Notes: a model not told the origin generated them from the sequence alone. DNA of 64,000 bases from Paraliobacillus sp. PM-2 (GCF_001368815.1 NZ_CTEI01000002.1:62001-126000); one strand, 5' to 3'; counted from the stretch's first letter, positions 8,795-18,935 are shown. A program made the numbers and translations.

Positions 8795-10078
8795 TCATTT
8801 CTGATTGATTCTTTTTTCCACTGCTCTTGCATGACCAGCTAAAGCTTCTTCATTAGCAATCGTTATAACATCATTAGATACTTGTGATAAAGCATCTTCT
8901 GAATAATAAATAAATGTTGTTTTTTTCATAAAATCATCGACAGAAAGTCCAGAAGAGAATCTAGCTGTTCCGGAAGTCGGTAATACATGATTTGGACCAG
9001 CATAGTAATCACCTAGAGATTCGGGAGTATAATGTCCTAAAAATACTGAACCTGCATGCTTGATTTTTCCTAAATAGGATAATGCATTATCCAAGTGAAT
9101 TTCTAGGTGTTCTGGAGCAAATTGATTAGACAAACGAAATGCTTCATCTAAATCGCGACATTTGACGTAGGCACCTTGATTCATTAATGCTGTTGCAGCA
9201 ATTTCTTTTCTCGGTAACACGTCACATTGCTTCTTCACTTCTTCCTCTGTAGCTTTTATTAATTGCTCAGAAGTAGTAAATAAACATGCTCTAGCATTCG
9301 TATCATGTTCTGCTTGTGCAATCAGATCTGCTGCAATAAAACTTGGATTAGCTGAATCGTCTGCAATAATTGCTACTTCAGATGGACCAGCAATCATATC
9401 AATACCTACATCACCATAAACGAGCGCTTTTGCTGCAGCTACATAGGCATTACCTGGTCCAACTATTTTATCCACACTTGGGATCGATTCTGTACCATAA
9501 GCCAAGGCCGCAACAGCCTGAATACCACCGACTTTATAAATATTTGTTACACCCGCTATGTCAGCTGCTACAGATAGAATAGGTGCTATTTCTTCCCCGT
9601 CTCTTGCTGGTGTTACCATTATAATTTCTTCTACACCGGCAAGCACAGCAGGGATTGCATTCATCAATACAGAAGAAGGATAGCATGCTGTACCACCAGG
9701 AACATAGATACCAACACGTTCAATTGGTCGGTGCAACTGACCAGAAATAATAGCGTCATCGGTTTGCATAAGACGAGAATTCTGTAGTTGTTTTTTATGA
9801 AATGATCTAATGTTTACGGCTGCACGTTTAAGTGCATCAACTGTTTGTTGATCAACTTTTTCCCAAGCCTGCTTCCTCTCGATTTCAGAAACATGCCAAT
9901 TGGTTGGAACAAAATGATCAAACTTCTTTACGTACTTTGTTAATGCTTCATCACCTTGAACACGAATAGCTGTAATTACTTCTTTCGCTACTTGAAAATA
10001 TTGATCATCTGTTTGATTTGTTTTTTTCTTTTGAATAAATTTCTCCTGAAAATCAGCCGGTTTATATGTTTGTATCAT
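8795..10078 (-). CDS. hisD: Histidinol dehydrogenase
   Basis: HisD is the zinc enzyme that oxidises histidinol to histidine in two NAD-dependent steps, the end of the pathway. The 427-residue product has the IDMIAGPSEVAIIAD motif (about 225-239), AQAEHDTNA (about 253-261) with zinc-binding Gln/His, and a late GPNHVLPT segment with catalytic histidines. The ATG overlaps the hisG stop (ATGA), with AGGGGG upstream. Confidence 0.97.
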   Translation of the reverse strand: MIQTYKPADFQEKFIQKKKTNQTDDQYFQVAKEVITAIRVQGDEALTKYVKKFDHFVPTNWHVSEIERKQAWEKVDQQTVDALKRAAVNIRSFHKKQLQNSRLMQTDDAIISGQLHRPIERVGIYVPGGTACYPSSVLMNAIPAVLAGVEEIIMVTPARDGEEIAPILSVAADIAGVTNIYKVGGIQAVAALAYGTESIPSVDKIVGPGNAYVAAAKALVYGDVGIDMIAGPSEVAIIADDSANPSFIAADLIAQAEHDTNARACLFTTSEQLIKATEEEVKKQCDVLPRKEIAATALMNQGAYVKCRDLDEAFRLSNQFAPEHLEIHLDNALSYLGKIKHAGSVFLGHYTPESLGDYYAGPNHVLPTSGTARFSSGLSVDDFMKKTTFIYYSEDALSQVSNDVITIANEEALAGHARAVEKRINQK

Positions 10079-10695
10079 ACATGTTCCCCCTGTTTCTGAA
10101 AAGATTCAATAATTGGAGCAAGTACTGCACGCTTGATTTTTAATGATGATCGATTCGCAATACATCTGGCACTAAACGAAAAGAATTCTTCTTGCACAAC
10201 TAAACCATTTTCTTTTAGTGTTGTCCCTGTTTCCACAATATCAACAATTCCATCAGCTAAACCTAAAATTGGTGCTAATTCCACCGAACCTTCTAGTTTT
10301 ATGATATCAACTGATTCACCTTTATTTCTAAAATGTTCTTTTGTGATACCGGTATACTTACTTGCAATCTTCTTTTTTTGATCAGGCCAAACTTTTCCTT
10401 TTTCAGTAGCAACCGCCATACTACAATGACCAAATGGTAATGGAATTAAATTATAAACATCCGGTTGAAACTCTGCTAATATATCACCACCAACAATTCC
10501 TAGATCAGCAATCCCATGCTCTACATAGGTGGTAACATCTGGTCCTTTAGCAAAAATAAATTGAAAGGTATCTGTTTCAACACGTAGTTTCCTTCCTTTA
10601 TTTATAATAGGCTCTACATCATAGTTTAAAGATTCAAAAAACTTAATAAATTGCTTTTCTAACCTACCTTTTGTTAAAGCGATTGTTGGTTTCAT
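10075..10695 (-). CDS. hisG: ATP phosphoribosyltransferase, catalytic short form
   Basis: HisG joins ATP and PRPP to start histidine synthesis. This is the short form of 206 residues, lacking the C-terminal regulatory ACT-like domain. It therefore needs HisZ, which is encoded immediately upstream. Visible parts are ALTKGRL at the N-terminus, the DLGIVGGD segment (about 82-89) and the PRPP loop region DGIVDIVETGTTL (about 148-160). Confidence 0.96.
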   Translation of the reverse strand: MKPTIALTKGRLEKQFIKFFESLNYDVEPIINKGRKLRVETDTFQFIFAKGPDVTTYVEHGIADLGIVGGDILAEFQPDVYNLIPLPFGHCSMAVATEKGKVWPDQKKKIASKYTGITKEHFRNKGESVDIIKLEGSVELAPILGLADGIVDIVETGTTLKENGLVVQEEFFSFSARCIANRSSLKIKRAVLAPIIESFQKQGEHV

Positions 10696-10705
10696 GCTAC
10701 ACCAC

Positions 10706-11818
10706 CTAATTAATTTTAACGATCTGGTTATCTACATTAATAATTTTATCATAGTTATCTCTATTTTTTATTTCATATTGAATGTCCACGAGTGCATTCG
10801 GATACAATGTACGAAGCGTTTCTGCTTTGACATGGGTTTCTATTGAAGCAAGAATGCAGATTTTCTCTTTGGACTGTTGGTTTTTGAAATGTTTAGCTAA
10901 TACATCAAGATCAAAAGCTAAACCTACAGCAGAAACTTTCTCATCAAATTGTTCATATAGCTTATCGTATCGTCCACCGGAAAAACAACTTTCCCCTTTT
11001 TCTTTTAAATATCCTCTAAACATGGTACCGCAATAGTAAGGTAAATTTTTCACCCTACCTAAATCAATCAATACTTCACCAACTCCACTAGATTCAATTA
11101 CTTTGGCTAAATCCATTAAGTGACTAAAAATATTGCTTAATCGTTGATTGTCTTTCCATATCGATTGATACTTTTTTAATTCCTCTACAGTTCCATATGC
11201 ATCTATTAATTGAGTCAGTTGTGCAGCCTTCTCTGGTGAACCATGGTTTAATGCAATATCATACACAATGTCTTTTCGCTTATCATGCATCGCCTCGCGT
11301 AAGCAACTTTCTGTTTTCTCATCTAATGAAAGGGAGGCAGTCAGCTCTTCGAAAATTCCTGTATGACCTAATTCAATCAGATAATTAGTTATTCCTAGCT
11401 CGTTTAAGTATGCAACAGCTGTTAATACACTCTCTGCTTCACCTAGAAAAGGTTCTGTTCTTATCATTTCAATTCCTGCCTGTTTAGACTCGATCCCATC
11501 TTTATCATTTCGAAAGACTGAACCTTCATAAAACCATTTTGTTTGCGTCGATTGTTGGGTAATAAGAGCTCTTGCTATAGCTGTTGTCCAATCTGCTCGT
11601 AATACTTCAATTTCTCCTTCTCTGTTAAACCATTTCAACAAGCTATGTAACTTCATCCCTACATGTGGGTTCGTAAATGTCGTTGCATATTCTACTACGG
11701 GAGTCGAAATGGCTTTAAATCCTCGAGTGATAGCAACTTTACGAAATAACTCGGTTGCCTTTGCCTTCTTATCTAAAATTAATCCCGTTTCATCTTGACT
11801 ACCTTCAGGTAAAAACAA
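10706..11818 (-). CDS. hisZ: ATP phosphoribosyltransferase regulatory subunit
   Basis: HisZ is a histidyl-tRNA synthetase paralogue without synthetase function. It forms a hetero-octamer with short HisG and provides histidine feedback inhibition. The core shows class II aaRS-like motifs: LRADWTTAIAR (about 70-80), FYEGSVFR (motif 2) and SGGRYDKLYEQF (about 280-291). I place the start at TTG (11816-11818), giving 370 residues that begin MFLPEGSQD, the usual HisZ N-terminus; AGGAGGTG lies eight bases upstream. A longer frame beginning at 11839 would start inside or before that ribosome binding site. It is the first gene of the operon. Confidence 0.95.
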   Translation of the reverse strand: MFLPEGSQDETGLILDKKAKATELFRKVAITRGFKAISTPVVEYATTFTNPHVGMKLHSLLKWFNREGEIEVLRADWTTAIARALITQQSTQTKWFYEGSVFRNDKDGIESKQAGIEMIRTEPFLGEAESVLTAVAYLNELGITNYLIELGHTGIFEELTASLSLDEKTESCLREAMHDKRKDIVYDIALNHGSPEKAAQLTQLIDAYGTVEELKKYQSIWKDNQRLSNIFSHLMDLAKVIESSGVGEVLIDLGRVKNLPYYCGTMFRGYLKEKGESCFSGGRYDKLYEQFDEKVSAVGLAFDLDVLAKHFKNQQSKEKICILASIETHVKAETLRTLYPNALVDIQYEIKNRDNYDKIINVDNQIVKIN

Positions 11819-11854
11819 TGAACAAGCACCTCCTGACACTTTAATACATTACCG

Positions 11855-11870
11855 CTTTACTTAGGTAAAG
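11855..11870. promoter_or_regulatory. Palindrome at the start of the his transcript (candidate operator or leader hairpin)
   Basis: CTTTAC-TTAG-GTAAAG is a perfect 6+6 inverted repeat with a four-base loop, extended by a looser outer TTAC/GTAA pair. It lies about 15 bases downstream of the predicted his -10 box, where a repressor site or a small leader hairpin would act. No regulator can be named from sequence alone. Confidence 0.45.
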
Positions 11871-11884
11871 TAACTGTTGTACAT

Positions 11885-11914
11885 ACAATAGCATGATTAC
11901 ATCTGTTTCGTCAA
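11885..11914 (-). promoter_or_regulatory. SigA-type promoter of the his operon
   Basis: On the minus strand TTGACG (11909-11914), an 18-base spacer and TATTGT (11885-11890) form a fair vegetative promoter in the divergent hisZ/hisJ interval. Confidence 0.65.
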
Positions 11915-12024
11915 TAAAAATTTCCAAATGATGTTTTTTATAAAACGTTACGTTACTACTATAAAACAGCTTTTCATTACTATACTATGTAAGTTAGAAT
12001 ATTAAAAGAGAGGTGAGAAAAACG

Positions 12025-12852
12025 ATGCAAATTAATGGTGACTATCATATTCATACAAACTATTGTCCACATGGTTCATCCGATCGTATGGAGGAATACG
12101 TACAAGCGGCAATTAAAAAAGGACTTAATGCCATATCATTTACGGAACATGCTCCTTTACCACCATCATTTACGGACCCAGTACCAAAAAAAGACAGTGC
12201 CATGCGACTCGAAGATGTTGAATCGTATATTAGTGAAGGAAATAAATTAAAAGAACAGTATAAAGACAAATTGAAAATAAATATTGGTTTTGAAGTAGAT
12301 TATATTAAAGGATTTGAAGCAGAAACAATGGAATTTCTTAATCAATTCGGTGAAGAAATTGATGATGCAATTCTGTCTGTACATATGCTTCAAACGTCAG
12401 ATAATTCTTACGTTTGTCTTGATTACAGTGTAGAAGCATTTTCTGAAATCATTACCTTATTTGGCTCTGTTGATGCAGTCTATCAGGCATATTTCCAAAC
12501 TGTTGCATCCAGTATTAACGCCGATCTTGGTCCTTTTAAACCAACAAGAATTGGACACATTAATTTAGTGGAGAAATTCTCTAAACAATATCCACCAATA
12601 AATAACTATGAGAAAGAAATAATCAAACTATTACATTTGGTGAAGCAGCGCAATTACACATTAGATGCGAATACAGCGGGGTTATATAAAGAATTTTGCA
12701 AGAAAATGTATCCTCCTAAAAACATAATGGAAACAGCAAATGAATTAGGTATAGCATTAATTCCTGGTTCGGACAGTCACACCGCAAAAACAGTAACGAG
12801 AGGTTTTGACAACTATCCTTCCACGATTATCCTTGCAAATCCACATAAATAG
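12025..12852 (+). CDS. hisJ: Histidinol-phosphatase, PHP family
   Basis: HisJ removes phosphate from histidinol phosphate, the step before HisD. The PHP fold is clear: DYHIHTNYCPHG near the N-terminus, FTEHAP (about 38-43), GFEVDYI (about 87-93), SVHML (about 118-122) and a late GSDSH metal motif (about 248-252). I choose the ATG at 12025 (275 residues) because the GTG at 12013 is itself part of the ribosome binding site GAGAGGTGA. It is divergent from the his operon, so all histidine genes seen here share one regulatory interval. hisC is not in the window. Confidence 0.94.
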   Translation: MQINGDYHIHTNYCPHGSSDRMEEYVQAAIKKGLNAISFTEHAPLPPSFTDPVPKKDSAMRLEDVESYISEGNKLKEQYKDKLKINIGFEVDYIKGFEAETMEFLNQFGEEIDDAILSVHMLQTSDNSYVCLDYSVEAFSEIITLFGSVDAVYQAYFQTVASSINADLGPFKPTRIGHINLVEKFSKQYPPINNYEKEIIKLLHLVKQRNYTLDANTAGLYKEFCKKMYPPKNIMETANELGIALIPGSDSHTAKTVTRGFDNYPSTIILANPHK

Positions 12853-12873
12853 AAATACTATCGATATAAATAT

Positions 12874-12916
12874 AAAACGAAAGCGAATGCCTTCTTAGAC
12901 ATTCGCTTTCGTTTTT
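12874..12916 (+). terminator. Strong terminator after hisJ
   Basis: AAAACGAAAGCGAATG pairs perfectly with CATTCGCTTTCGTTTT around a ten-base loop, followed by Ts. A-rich flanks make it bidirectional, so it can also end the small minus-strand gene at 12920-13066. Confidence 0.9.
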
Positions 12917-12919
12917 CGT

Positions 12920-13066
12920 TTATTGAAGTGTTTGATCAATGGTACCTTCCATATTTATATCTTGAATTTGTTGCTTTGTTATTTCCGTACCTTCTTGTTC
13001 AAACTGTTCTATTTCTTGCCTTTGTTGTTCTTGACTTTTTGAATTATTATTTGGCTTTCTACGCAT
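12920..13066 (-). CDS. Uncharacterised 48-residue Gln/Glu-rich small protein
   Basis: I do not recognise this gene. The frame starts at an ATG preceded ten bases upstream by GGGGTG and ends at the shared terminator. The product begins MRRKPNNNSKSQEQQRQ and is rich in Gln, Glu and Asn, with no membrane segment and no cysteine. Its size and composition recall minor spore proteins (gamma-type SASP are Gln/Asn-rich), but no family motif is visible. It lies just downstream of parC. Its ribosome binding site falls in a predicted hairpin (13072-13112), which may limit translation of read-through transcripts. Confidence 0.6.
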   Translation of the reverse strand: MRRKPNNNSKSQEQQRQEIEQFEQEGTEITKQQIQDINMEGTIDQTLQ

Positions 13067-13071
13067 TTATA

Positions 13072-13112
13072 TGATTCACCCCAATCTTTTTTTTATTATT
13101 TGGGGAATAAAT
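13072..13112 (-). other. Hairpin between parC and the 48-residue gene
   Basis: On the minus strand GATTTATTCCCCAA can pair with TTGGGGTGAATC across an A-rich loop. It has no T-run, so it is a poor terminator. Its 3' arm contains the GGGGTG ribosome binding site of the downstream small gene. Confidence 0.4.
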
Positions 13113-13139
13113 CATAAATATACATATTATTTATTCTAA

Positions 13140-15593
13140 TCAGTTGTTATTGTCTTCAAAAACTTTCGTGTAATTTGCTTGTTTCCAACTATCGACTACA
13201 GCACCTGTTTCATCCGTGTCTAATATAAATGATCCATTACTATAACGATCACTCACACTTAACTCCATTGGATATAATGTCTGTTTTTGTCCACTCTCTG
13301 TAGATACATGGACAATATCTTGTTGATCTACTAATAATAAATCGACTAATCGATGAGGTTTCTGTTTTAACTCGCGTAACATGGCTTGTCCTCGTTTTGC
13401 ACGAGACATTTGCTCGAAATCACCTAATTTCATTCGTTTAGCCGCACCTCTTTGAGTGATCGCTACTAAATGAACGGCTTGATTAGCTGCTTCCCATACG
13501 ACACCATTAACAACCACTTCATTTTCTTTAAGTTGAATCGCTTTTACACCAGCAGCTCGCTGACCAATTGGGGTAAGCTCTGATTCTTTAAACCATAGAC
13601 CATACCCTCGATTTGAAGCGATAAAAATATCTGCATCCCCATTTGTACAATCGACGTTTATTAATTGATCGTCGCCTTTTAAATTGATAGCCACTAAAGC
13701 TTTTGAATAACGCTGTGCTTCATATAAATCTAATTTACTTCGTTTTATCATTCCGTTCTTCGTAATAAAGATTAGATAATTCTCTTTACTAAAATCACGA
13801 ACAGGTATCGCTTTAATAATACATTCCCCTTTATCTATTGGAACAATATTAGAAATATGCTGTCCAAGATCTTTCCAACGAATATCTGGTAGTGTATGAA
13901 CGGGTGCAAATATATATTTTCCCTTATTTGTAAATAAGAGAATCGTATCTGTTGTGTTTATTTCATGTAATGCAACGAGATGATCATCTTCTTTTATTGC
14001 TAAATCTTCCCCATTCGAGGCGGCATAGGAGCGTAAACTGGTTCGTTTAATATAGCCATCTCTTGTTACGGATAGCAATACATCTTCACTTGCTACCATC
14101 ACTTCAAGATTAATCTTTAATTCTTCAATTTTATTTTCTATTTTTGTTAAACGAGATGTATTATATTTTTTCTTTATTTGCTTTAAATCTGATTTAATAA
14201 CTGAAAATAATTTGTTTTCATCTGCGAGAATTGCTTCTAATTCCCCAATTTTTATACGTAATTCTTCTGCTTCCTGTTGTAAGGACGTAATATCTGTATT
14301 CGTTAAACGATATAATTGCAAATTAACAATTGCTTCTGCTTGAGCTTCCGAAAAACCATAGGCCGCTTGAATTTTTTTCTTTGCATCCTGTTTATCTTTT
14401 GATGCTCGAATGGTTGCAATTAACTCATCTAAAATAGATATGGCTTTTATTAACCCTTCAACAATATGGGCACGATTCTTCGCTTTCTTTAAATCATATG
14501 TAGATTGTCTCGTTACTACCTCTTTTTGATGAGAAATATATGCTTCTAGTAATTCATTTAATCCTAGTAACTTCGGTGTCTTATCTTTAATTGCAACCAT
14601 ATTAAAGTGATACGTAATTTGTAAGTCTGTATTTTTATATAGGTAATGCAAGATGCCTTCACTTTCTGCATCTTTCTTTAATTCAATCACAATGCGTAAT
14701 CCAGTTCGATCTGTTTCATCTCGTACTTCTGCAATACCTTCTACTTTTTTATCAATACGTAATTCATCCATTCGCTTTACTAAAGCAGCTTTGTTTACTT
14801 CATATGGAATCTCATCGATAACAATTTGTTCTCTATTCCCTCTCAAAGCTTTAATAGCAGCTTTACCACGGACAACTACTTTTCCTTTTCCGGTTTCGTA
14901 TGCTTGTTGTAATCCTTCTACACCTTGAATAATTCCACCAGTAGGAAAATCAGGCCCCTTGATGATTTTCATTAATTCTTGAATAGAAATGGAAGGTTGA
15001 TCAATCTTTTTTACAATGGCATCAATAACTTCACCTATATTATGAGGTGGTATGTCAGTTGCATATCCGGCTGAAATACCTGTTGAACCATTCACAAGTA
15101 AATTAGGAAAACGAGCAGGTAATACAACAGGCTCATCAATTGAATCATCAAAATTAGGAATATAATCTACTGTCTCTTTATCTATATCTCTCAATAATTC
15201 TGATGAAATACTAGATAAGCGTGCTTCTGTATAACGCATCGCAGCAGGTGGATCCCCATCCACACTACCATTGTTTCCATGCATCTCAACGAGTACATTA
15301 CGAACTTTCCATGTTTGACTTAAGCGAACCATCGCTTCATAAACAGAACTATCTCCATGCGGGTGATAGTTACCAATTACTGTACCGACAGTTTTAGCTG
15401 ATTTTCTAAATGGTTTATCAAATGTATTCTTTTCTTCATGCATCGCATATAAAATTCTTCGTTGTACTGGCTTTAAGCCATCTCTGGCATCAGGTAACGC
15501 GCGATCTTGTATAATATATTTACTGTATCGACCGAATCGATCACCAATTACTTCCTCTAAGGGTAAATCAAGATACTTTTCTGTTGAAGCCAA
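13140..15593 (-). CDS. parC: DNA topoisomerase IV subunit A
   Basis: ParC is the breakage-reunion subunit of topoisomerase IV, which unlinks sister chromosomes. The 817-residue protein has the GyrA-type winged helix with the quinolone region [15 protein letters not shown] (about 78-92) and the active-site tyrosine in AMRYTEARL (about 118-126). A coiled-coil tower follows, then a degenerate C-terminal beta-pinwheel from about 490. There is no GyrA-box, which fits ParC rather than GyrA. The start is a TTG eight bases after GAGGAGG. It lies 15 bases after parE. Confidence 0.96.
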   Translation of the reverse strand: MASTEKYLDLPLEEVIGDRFGRYSKYIIQDRALPDARDGLKPVQRRILYAMHEEKNTFDKPFRKSAKTVGTVIGNYHPHGDSSVYEAMVRLSQTWKVRNVLVEMHGNNGSVDGDPPAAMRYTEARLSSISSELLRDIDKETVDYIPNFDDSIDEPVVLPARFPNLLVNGSTGISAGYATDIPPHNIGEVIDAIVKKIDQPSISIQELMKIIKGPDFPTGGIIQGVEGLQQAYETGKGKVVVRGKAAIKALRGNREQIVIDEIPYEVNKAALVKRMDELRIDKKVEGIAEVRDETDRTGLRIVIELKKDAESEGILHYLYKNTDLQITYHFNMVAIKDKTPKLLGLNELLEAYISHQKEVVTRQSTYDLKKAKNRAHIVEGLIKAISILDELIATIRASKDKQDAKKKIQAAYGFSEAQAEAIVNLQLYRLTNTDITSLQQEAEELRIKIGELEAILADENKLFSVIKSDLKQIKKKYNTSRLTKIENKIEELKINLEVMVASEDVLLSVTRDGYIKRTSLRSYAASNGEDLAIKEDDHLVALHEINTTDTILLFTNKGKYIFAPVHTLPDIRWKDLGQHISNIVPIDKGECIIKAIPVRDFSKENYLIFITKNGMIKRSKLDLYEAQRYSKALVAINLKGDDQLINVDCTNGDADIFIASNRGYGLWFKESELTPIGQRAAGVKAIQLKENEVVVNGVVWEAANQAVHLVAITQRGAAKRMKLGDFEQMSRAKRGQAMLRELKQKPHRLVDLLLVDQQDIVHVSTESGQKQTLYPMELSVSDRYSNGSFILDTDETGAVVDSWKQANYTKVFEDNNN

Positions 15594-15608
15594 CTGTCTT
15601 ACCTCCTC

Positions 15609-17561
15609 TTACGTATGAATATTTTCATTATCCATAATATTTGCATCTTCTTGTAAACCAAATTCCACATGGGATTCAATCCATTTTCGTCGTGGTGCCA
15701 CTTTATCTCCCATGAGTGTCGTTACACGGCGTTCTGCACGAGCTAGATCATCAATCGTTACACGAATAAGTGTTCTTGATTCAGGATTCATCGTTGTTTC
15801 CCACAATTGATCCGCATTCATTTCGCCAAGTCCTTTATATCGCTGCAGAAGATATCCATTTTTTAATTCTTTAATAATCTTTTTCATTTCATCTTCATTC
15901 CAAGCATAATGGATTACTTCTTTTTTGCCTTTTCCTTTTGCTATTTTATAAAGTGGTGGCAGCGCAATATATACCTTGCCTGCTTCAATAAGTTCTCTCA
16001 TATATCGATAGAAAAAGGTGAGCAATAATACTTGAATATGCGCACCGTCTGTATCAGCATCGGTCATAATAACAATTTTATTATATTGCACATCATCTAA
16101 ATTAAAGTCTCCACCTACGCCAGCACCAATCGTATGAATGATCGTAGCAATCTCTTCATTTTTAAAGACATCCGCTAATTTAGCTTTCTCTGTATTAATT
16201 ACTTTACCTCGTAGTGGGAGCACAGCCTGAAACTTACGATCCCTACCTTGCTTAGCAGATCCACCAGCCGAATCACCCTCAACTAAATATAATTCATTTT
16301 TTTCCGCATTTCTGGATTGTGCTGGCGTTAATTTTCCGCTTAATAAAGAATCTTTTCTTTTTTTCTTTTTTCCATTTCTCGATTCTTCACGAGCTTTTCT
16401 TGCAGCCTCTCTAGCTTCTTTTGCTCGTACAGCCTTCTTTAACAGCATCGTAGCTATTTCTGGGTTTTCTTCTAAGAAATAAGCAAGATTTTCGGATACA
16501 ACAGCATCTACTGCAGAACGTGCTTCAGATGTTCCTAACTTTCCTTTGGTTTGTCCTTCAAACTGTAGTTGTGCTTCAGGTATTCGGACAGACACAATTG
16601 CAGTAAACCCTTCTCTTATATCATTACCTTCTAAATTCTTGTCCTTTTCTTTTAACAGATTCATTTTTCTTGCGTAATCATTAAAGACCCTTGTGATCGC
16701 TGAACGTGCACCTGACTCATGTGTACCACCATCTTTGGTACGAACATTATTTACGAAAGAGAGCATACTCTCTGCATATCCATCATTAAATTGAAAGGCA
16801 AAATCAATTTCTAGCTGTTGTTGCTCGCCTTCAAAAGCGACAACAGGATGAAGTGTATCTTTTTCTTCATTCAAATAAGCTACAAATGATTTCAATCCTT
16901 CTGGATAACAGAAAGATTCTGTTTGTTCTATTCGCTCATCTTCTAGCACAATTTCAAAACCTTTTAATAAAAAGGCTGCTTCTCGTAGTCTTTCAGCTAA
17001 AATTTCATATTGAAATGTTGTTGTAGAAAAAATAGATGAATCTGGTTTAAATACAATGGTTGTTCCGGTTTTTTTTGTTTTCCCGACCACGTCTAAACCA
17101 GTTTCTGGTAACCCTCCTTGATGAAAGGATTGCTGATATATCTTCCCTTCTCGGTGTATAATTACTGTTAACCATTCTGATAATGCGTTAACAACTGATG
17201 CACCAACACCATGTAACCCACCAGATGTTTTATAACCACCTTGTCCAAATTTACCTCCAGCGTGAAGTACAGTTAGAATAACTTCAGGTGTTGGTCTTCC
17301 AGTACGGTGCATCCCAGTTGGCATTCCTCTTCCTTGATCGGTAACAGAAATACTATTATCTTTATGTACTTTAACAACAATTTTCGTTCCAAATCCAGCT
17401 AACGCCTCGTCAACTGCATTATCTACTATTTCAAACACAAGATGGTGTAAACCTCTTGCATCTGTACTTCCGATATACATGCCAGGTCTTTTTCGTACAG
17501 CTTCAAGTCCTTCTAAGACCTGTATGGAATCATCGGAATAAGCGCTTGTTTGTTTATTCAA
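15609..17561 (-). CDS. parE: DNA topoisomerase IV subunit B
   Basis: ParE is the ATPase subunit that partners with ParC. The 650-residue protein shows the GHKL ATP site (VDNAVDEA near 48, DQGRGMPTG near 76, GGLHGVGASVVNALS near 114), a transducer domain, then the TOPRIM motifs EGDSAGGSAKQGRDR (about 425-439) and TDADTDGAHI (about 500-509). It starts at a TTG eight bases after AAAGGGG. ParE-then-ParC order and the neighbouring plsY and CoA-binding gene match the Bacillus arrangement, which separates it from gyrB-gyrA. Confidence 0.96.
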   Translation of the reverse strand: MNKQTSAYSDDSIQVLEGLEAVRKRPGMYIGSTDARGLHHLVFEIVDNAVDEALAGFGTKIVVKVHKDNSISVTDQGRGMPTGMHRTGRPTPEVILTVLHAGGKFGQGGYKTSGGLHGVGASVVNALSEWLTVIIHREGKIYQQSFHQGGLPETGLDVVGKTKKTGTTIVFKPDSSIFSTTTFQYEILAERLREAAFLLKGFEIVLEDERIEQTESFCYPEGLKSFVAYLNEEKDTLHPVVAFEGEQQQLEIDFAFQFNDGYAESMLSFVNNVRTKDGGTHESGARSAITRVFNDYARKMNLLKEKDKNLEGNDIREGFTAIVSVRIPEAQLQFEGQTKGKLGTSEARSAVDAVVSENLAYFLEENPEIATMLLKKAVRAKEAREAARKAREESRNGKKKKRKDSLLSGKLTPAQSRNAEKNELYLVEGDSAGGSAKQGRDRKFQAVLPLRGKVINTEKAKLADVFKNEEIATIIHTIGAGVGGDFNLDDVQYNKIVIMTDADTDGAHIQVLLLTFFYRYMRELIEAGKVYIALPPLYKIAKGKGKKEVIHYAWNEDEMKKIIKELKNGYLLQRYKGLGEMNADQLWETTMNPESRTLIRVTIDDLARAERRVTTLMGDKVAPRRKWIESHVEFGLQEDANIMDNENIHT

Positions 17562-17681
17562 CGTAAGTGCCCCTTTCTCAAAACACTAGTAACAAACACT
17601 ATGTTACCATAAAATCGTGAAATATCTATATTTTAGAACAAATGTTTGAGTAAATAAATGAGATATTTTACTATTTCCAAC

Positions 17682-17713
17682 AAAAAAATCTCTGTATCAA
17701 CAGAGATTTTTGC
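17682..17713 (-). terminator. Terminator of the CoA-binding protein gene
   Basis: AAAAATCTCTGT / ACAGAGATTTTT forms a short-loop stem with a T-run on the minus strand. It separates the CoA-binding gene from parE. Confidence 0.85.
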
Positions 17714-17720
17714 TACTATA

Positions 17721-18134
17721 TCATTGTATCATTCCATATGCGACTTTAATGCAGTAATCCATAATAACCGAAAAATCTCGTTCTTTCAACCAATCATACA
17801 CTTCTTGATCAAAAATTCCTTGTTGTGCCCAGAATACTTTGGCATCTGTTTTAATTGCATCTTTAGCCACATCTTGAAGGAAGATGGATCTCCTAAACAC
17901 ATTAATAATATCAATCTTTTCAGGTACATCATCTAAAGAAGGGTATGCTTTTTCACCAAGTGCTGATTCAATCGTAGGATTAACAGGAATAATACGATAA
18001 CCCTTTTCCTGCATTATTTTTGCAACTTGATAGGATGTTTTTTCCGGTTTATCAGATAAACCAACAACTGCTATTGTTTTTGCATTTTGAAGAATCTCTT
18101 TTATCTCTGCTTGACTTGGATGTTTATAGTCCAT
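17721..18134 (-). CDS. yneT: CoA-binding domain protein (YneT/YccU family)
   Basis: This 137-residue protein is a stand-alone Rossmann-fold CoA-binding domain like that of succinyl-CoA ligase. It shows the nucleotide loop AVVGLSDKPEKTSY (about 22-35), GYRIIPVNP (about 45-53) and VFWAQQGIFD (about 98-107). Its cellular role is not known; CoA binding is by family. It lies between parE and divergent plsY, the position of yneT in B. subtilis. The ribosome binding site is AGGAGGAG. Confidence 0.9.
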   Translation of the reverse strand: MDYKHPSQAEIKEILQNAKTIAVVGLSDKPEKTSYQVAKIMQEKGYRIIPVNPTIESALGEKAYPSLDDVPEKIDIINVFRRSIFLQDVAKDAIKTDAKVFWAQQGIFDQEVYDWLKERDFSVIMDYCIKVAYGMIQ

Positions 18135-18335
18135 TTACTACTCCTCCTATTTTACTCAGCATCGTAATTTTAGATAAAAAATAACACAAAATGCTAAGTC
18201 CCGTACTGATTATACCATTCCCTTTTTAACGGTTTAAAAACATCGTTTCTCTTTAATATACAAAATAACTATACATTCTCTAAGCATTTCGTGTTAAAAT
18301 AACGATACTGTATTTTAGTAAAAGGAGTAAGCATC

Positions 18336-18923
18336 ATGACATATGTATTATTATTAATAGTAGCTTATCTAATTGGTTCCATTCCCTCTGGCTTAATCGT
18401 TGGAAAGATCGGATATAACATCGATATTAGAGAACACGGGAGTGGTAACTTAGGTGGAACCAACACTTTTCGTGTATTAGGAATAAAGGCTGGAATCATT
18501 GTTACACTTGCAGATATCTTAAAAGGAACACTCGCAACATTATTACCACTACTCTTTCAAGTGAGTGCAGATATTAACCCGTTAATCATTGGTATTTTTG
18601 CCGTCGTCGGCCATATGTACCCTGTTTTCGCAAGATTCAAAGGCGGAAAAGCAGTAGCAACCTCTGCAGGTATGTTATTAGGTCTTAGTCCATTATTATT
18701 TGGAATGATGATGTTATCTTTCTTCATCGTCTTATTTATAAGTAAATATGTCTCTTTAGCTTCCATGGTTACTGGTGTTATTTCAATTATTACAACCATT
18801 TTCCTAGGCGACACTGGATTACTTATCGTAACTAGTATATTAACACTATTTGTATTTTATCGACATCTTGCCAACATCAAAAGAATCATTAACAAAACAG
18901 AACCAAAAATTAAATGGATGTAG
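18336..18923 (+). CDS. plsY: Acyl-phosphate:glycerol-3-phosphate acyltransferase
   Basis: PlsY is the integral membrane enzyme that moves an acyl group from acyl phosphate to glycerol 3-phosphate, the first acylation in phospholipid synthesis. The 195-residue protein has five or so hydrophobic helices and the three catalytic loops [11 protein letters not shown] (about 14-24), [15 protein letters not shown] (about 36-50) and a [19 protein letters not shown] segment (about 92-110). AAAAGGAG precedes the ATG. It is a single gene with its own terminator, next to parE as in B. subtilis (yneS). Confidence 0.96.
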   Translation: MTYVLLLIVAYLIGSIPSGLIVGKIGYNIDIREHGSGNLGGTNTFRVLGIKAGIIVTLADILKGTLATLLPLLFQVSADINPLIIGIFAVVGHMYPVFARFKGGKAVATSAGMLLGLSPLLFGMMMLSFFIVLFISKYVSLASMVTGVISIITTIFLGDTGLLIVTSILTLFVFYRHLANIKRIINKTEPKIKWM

Positions 18924-18935
18924 GCTAGAAAAATA

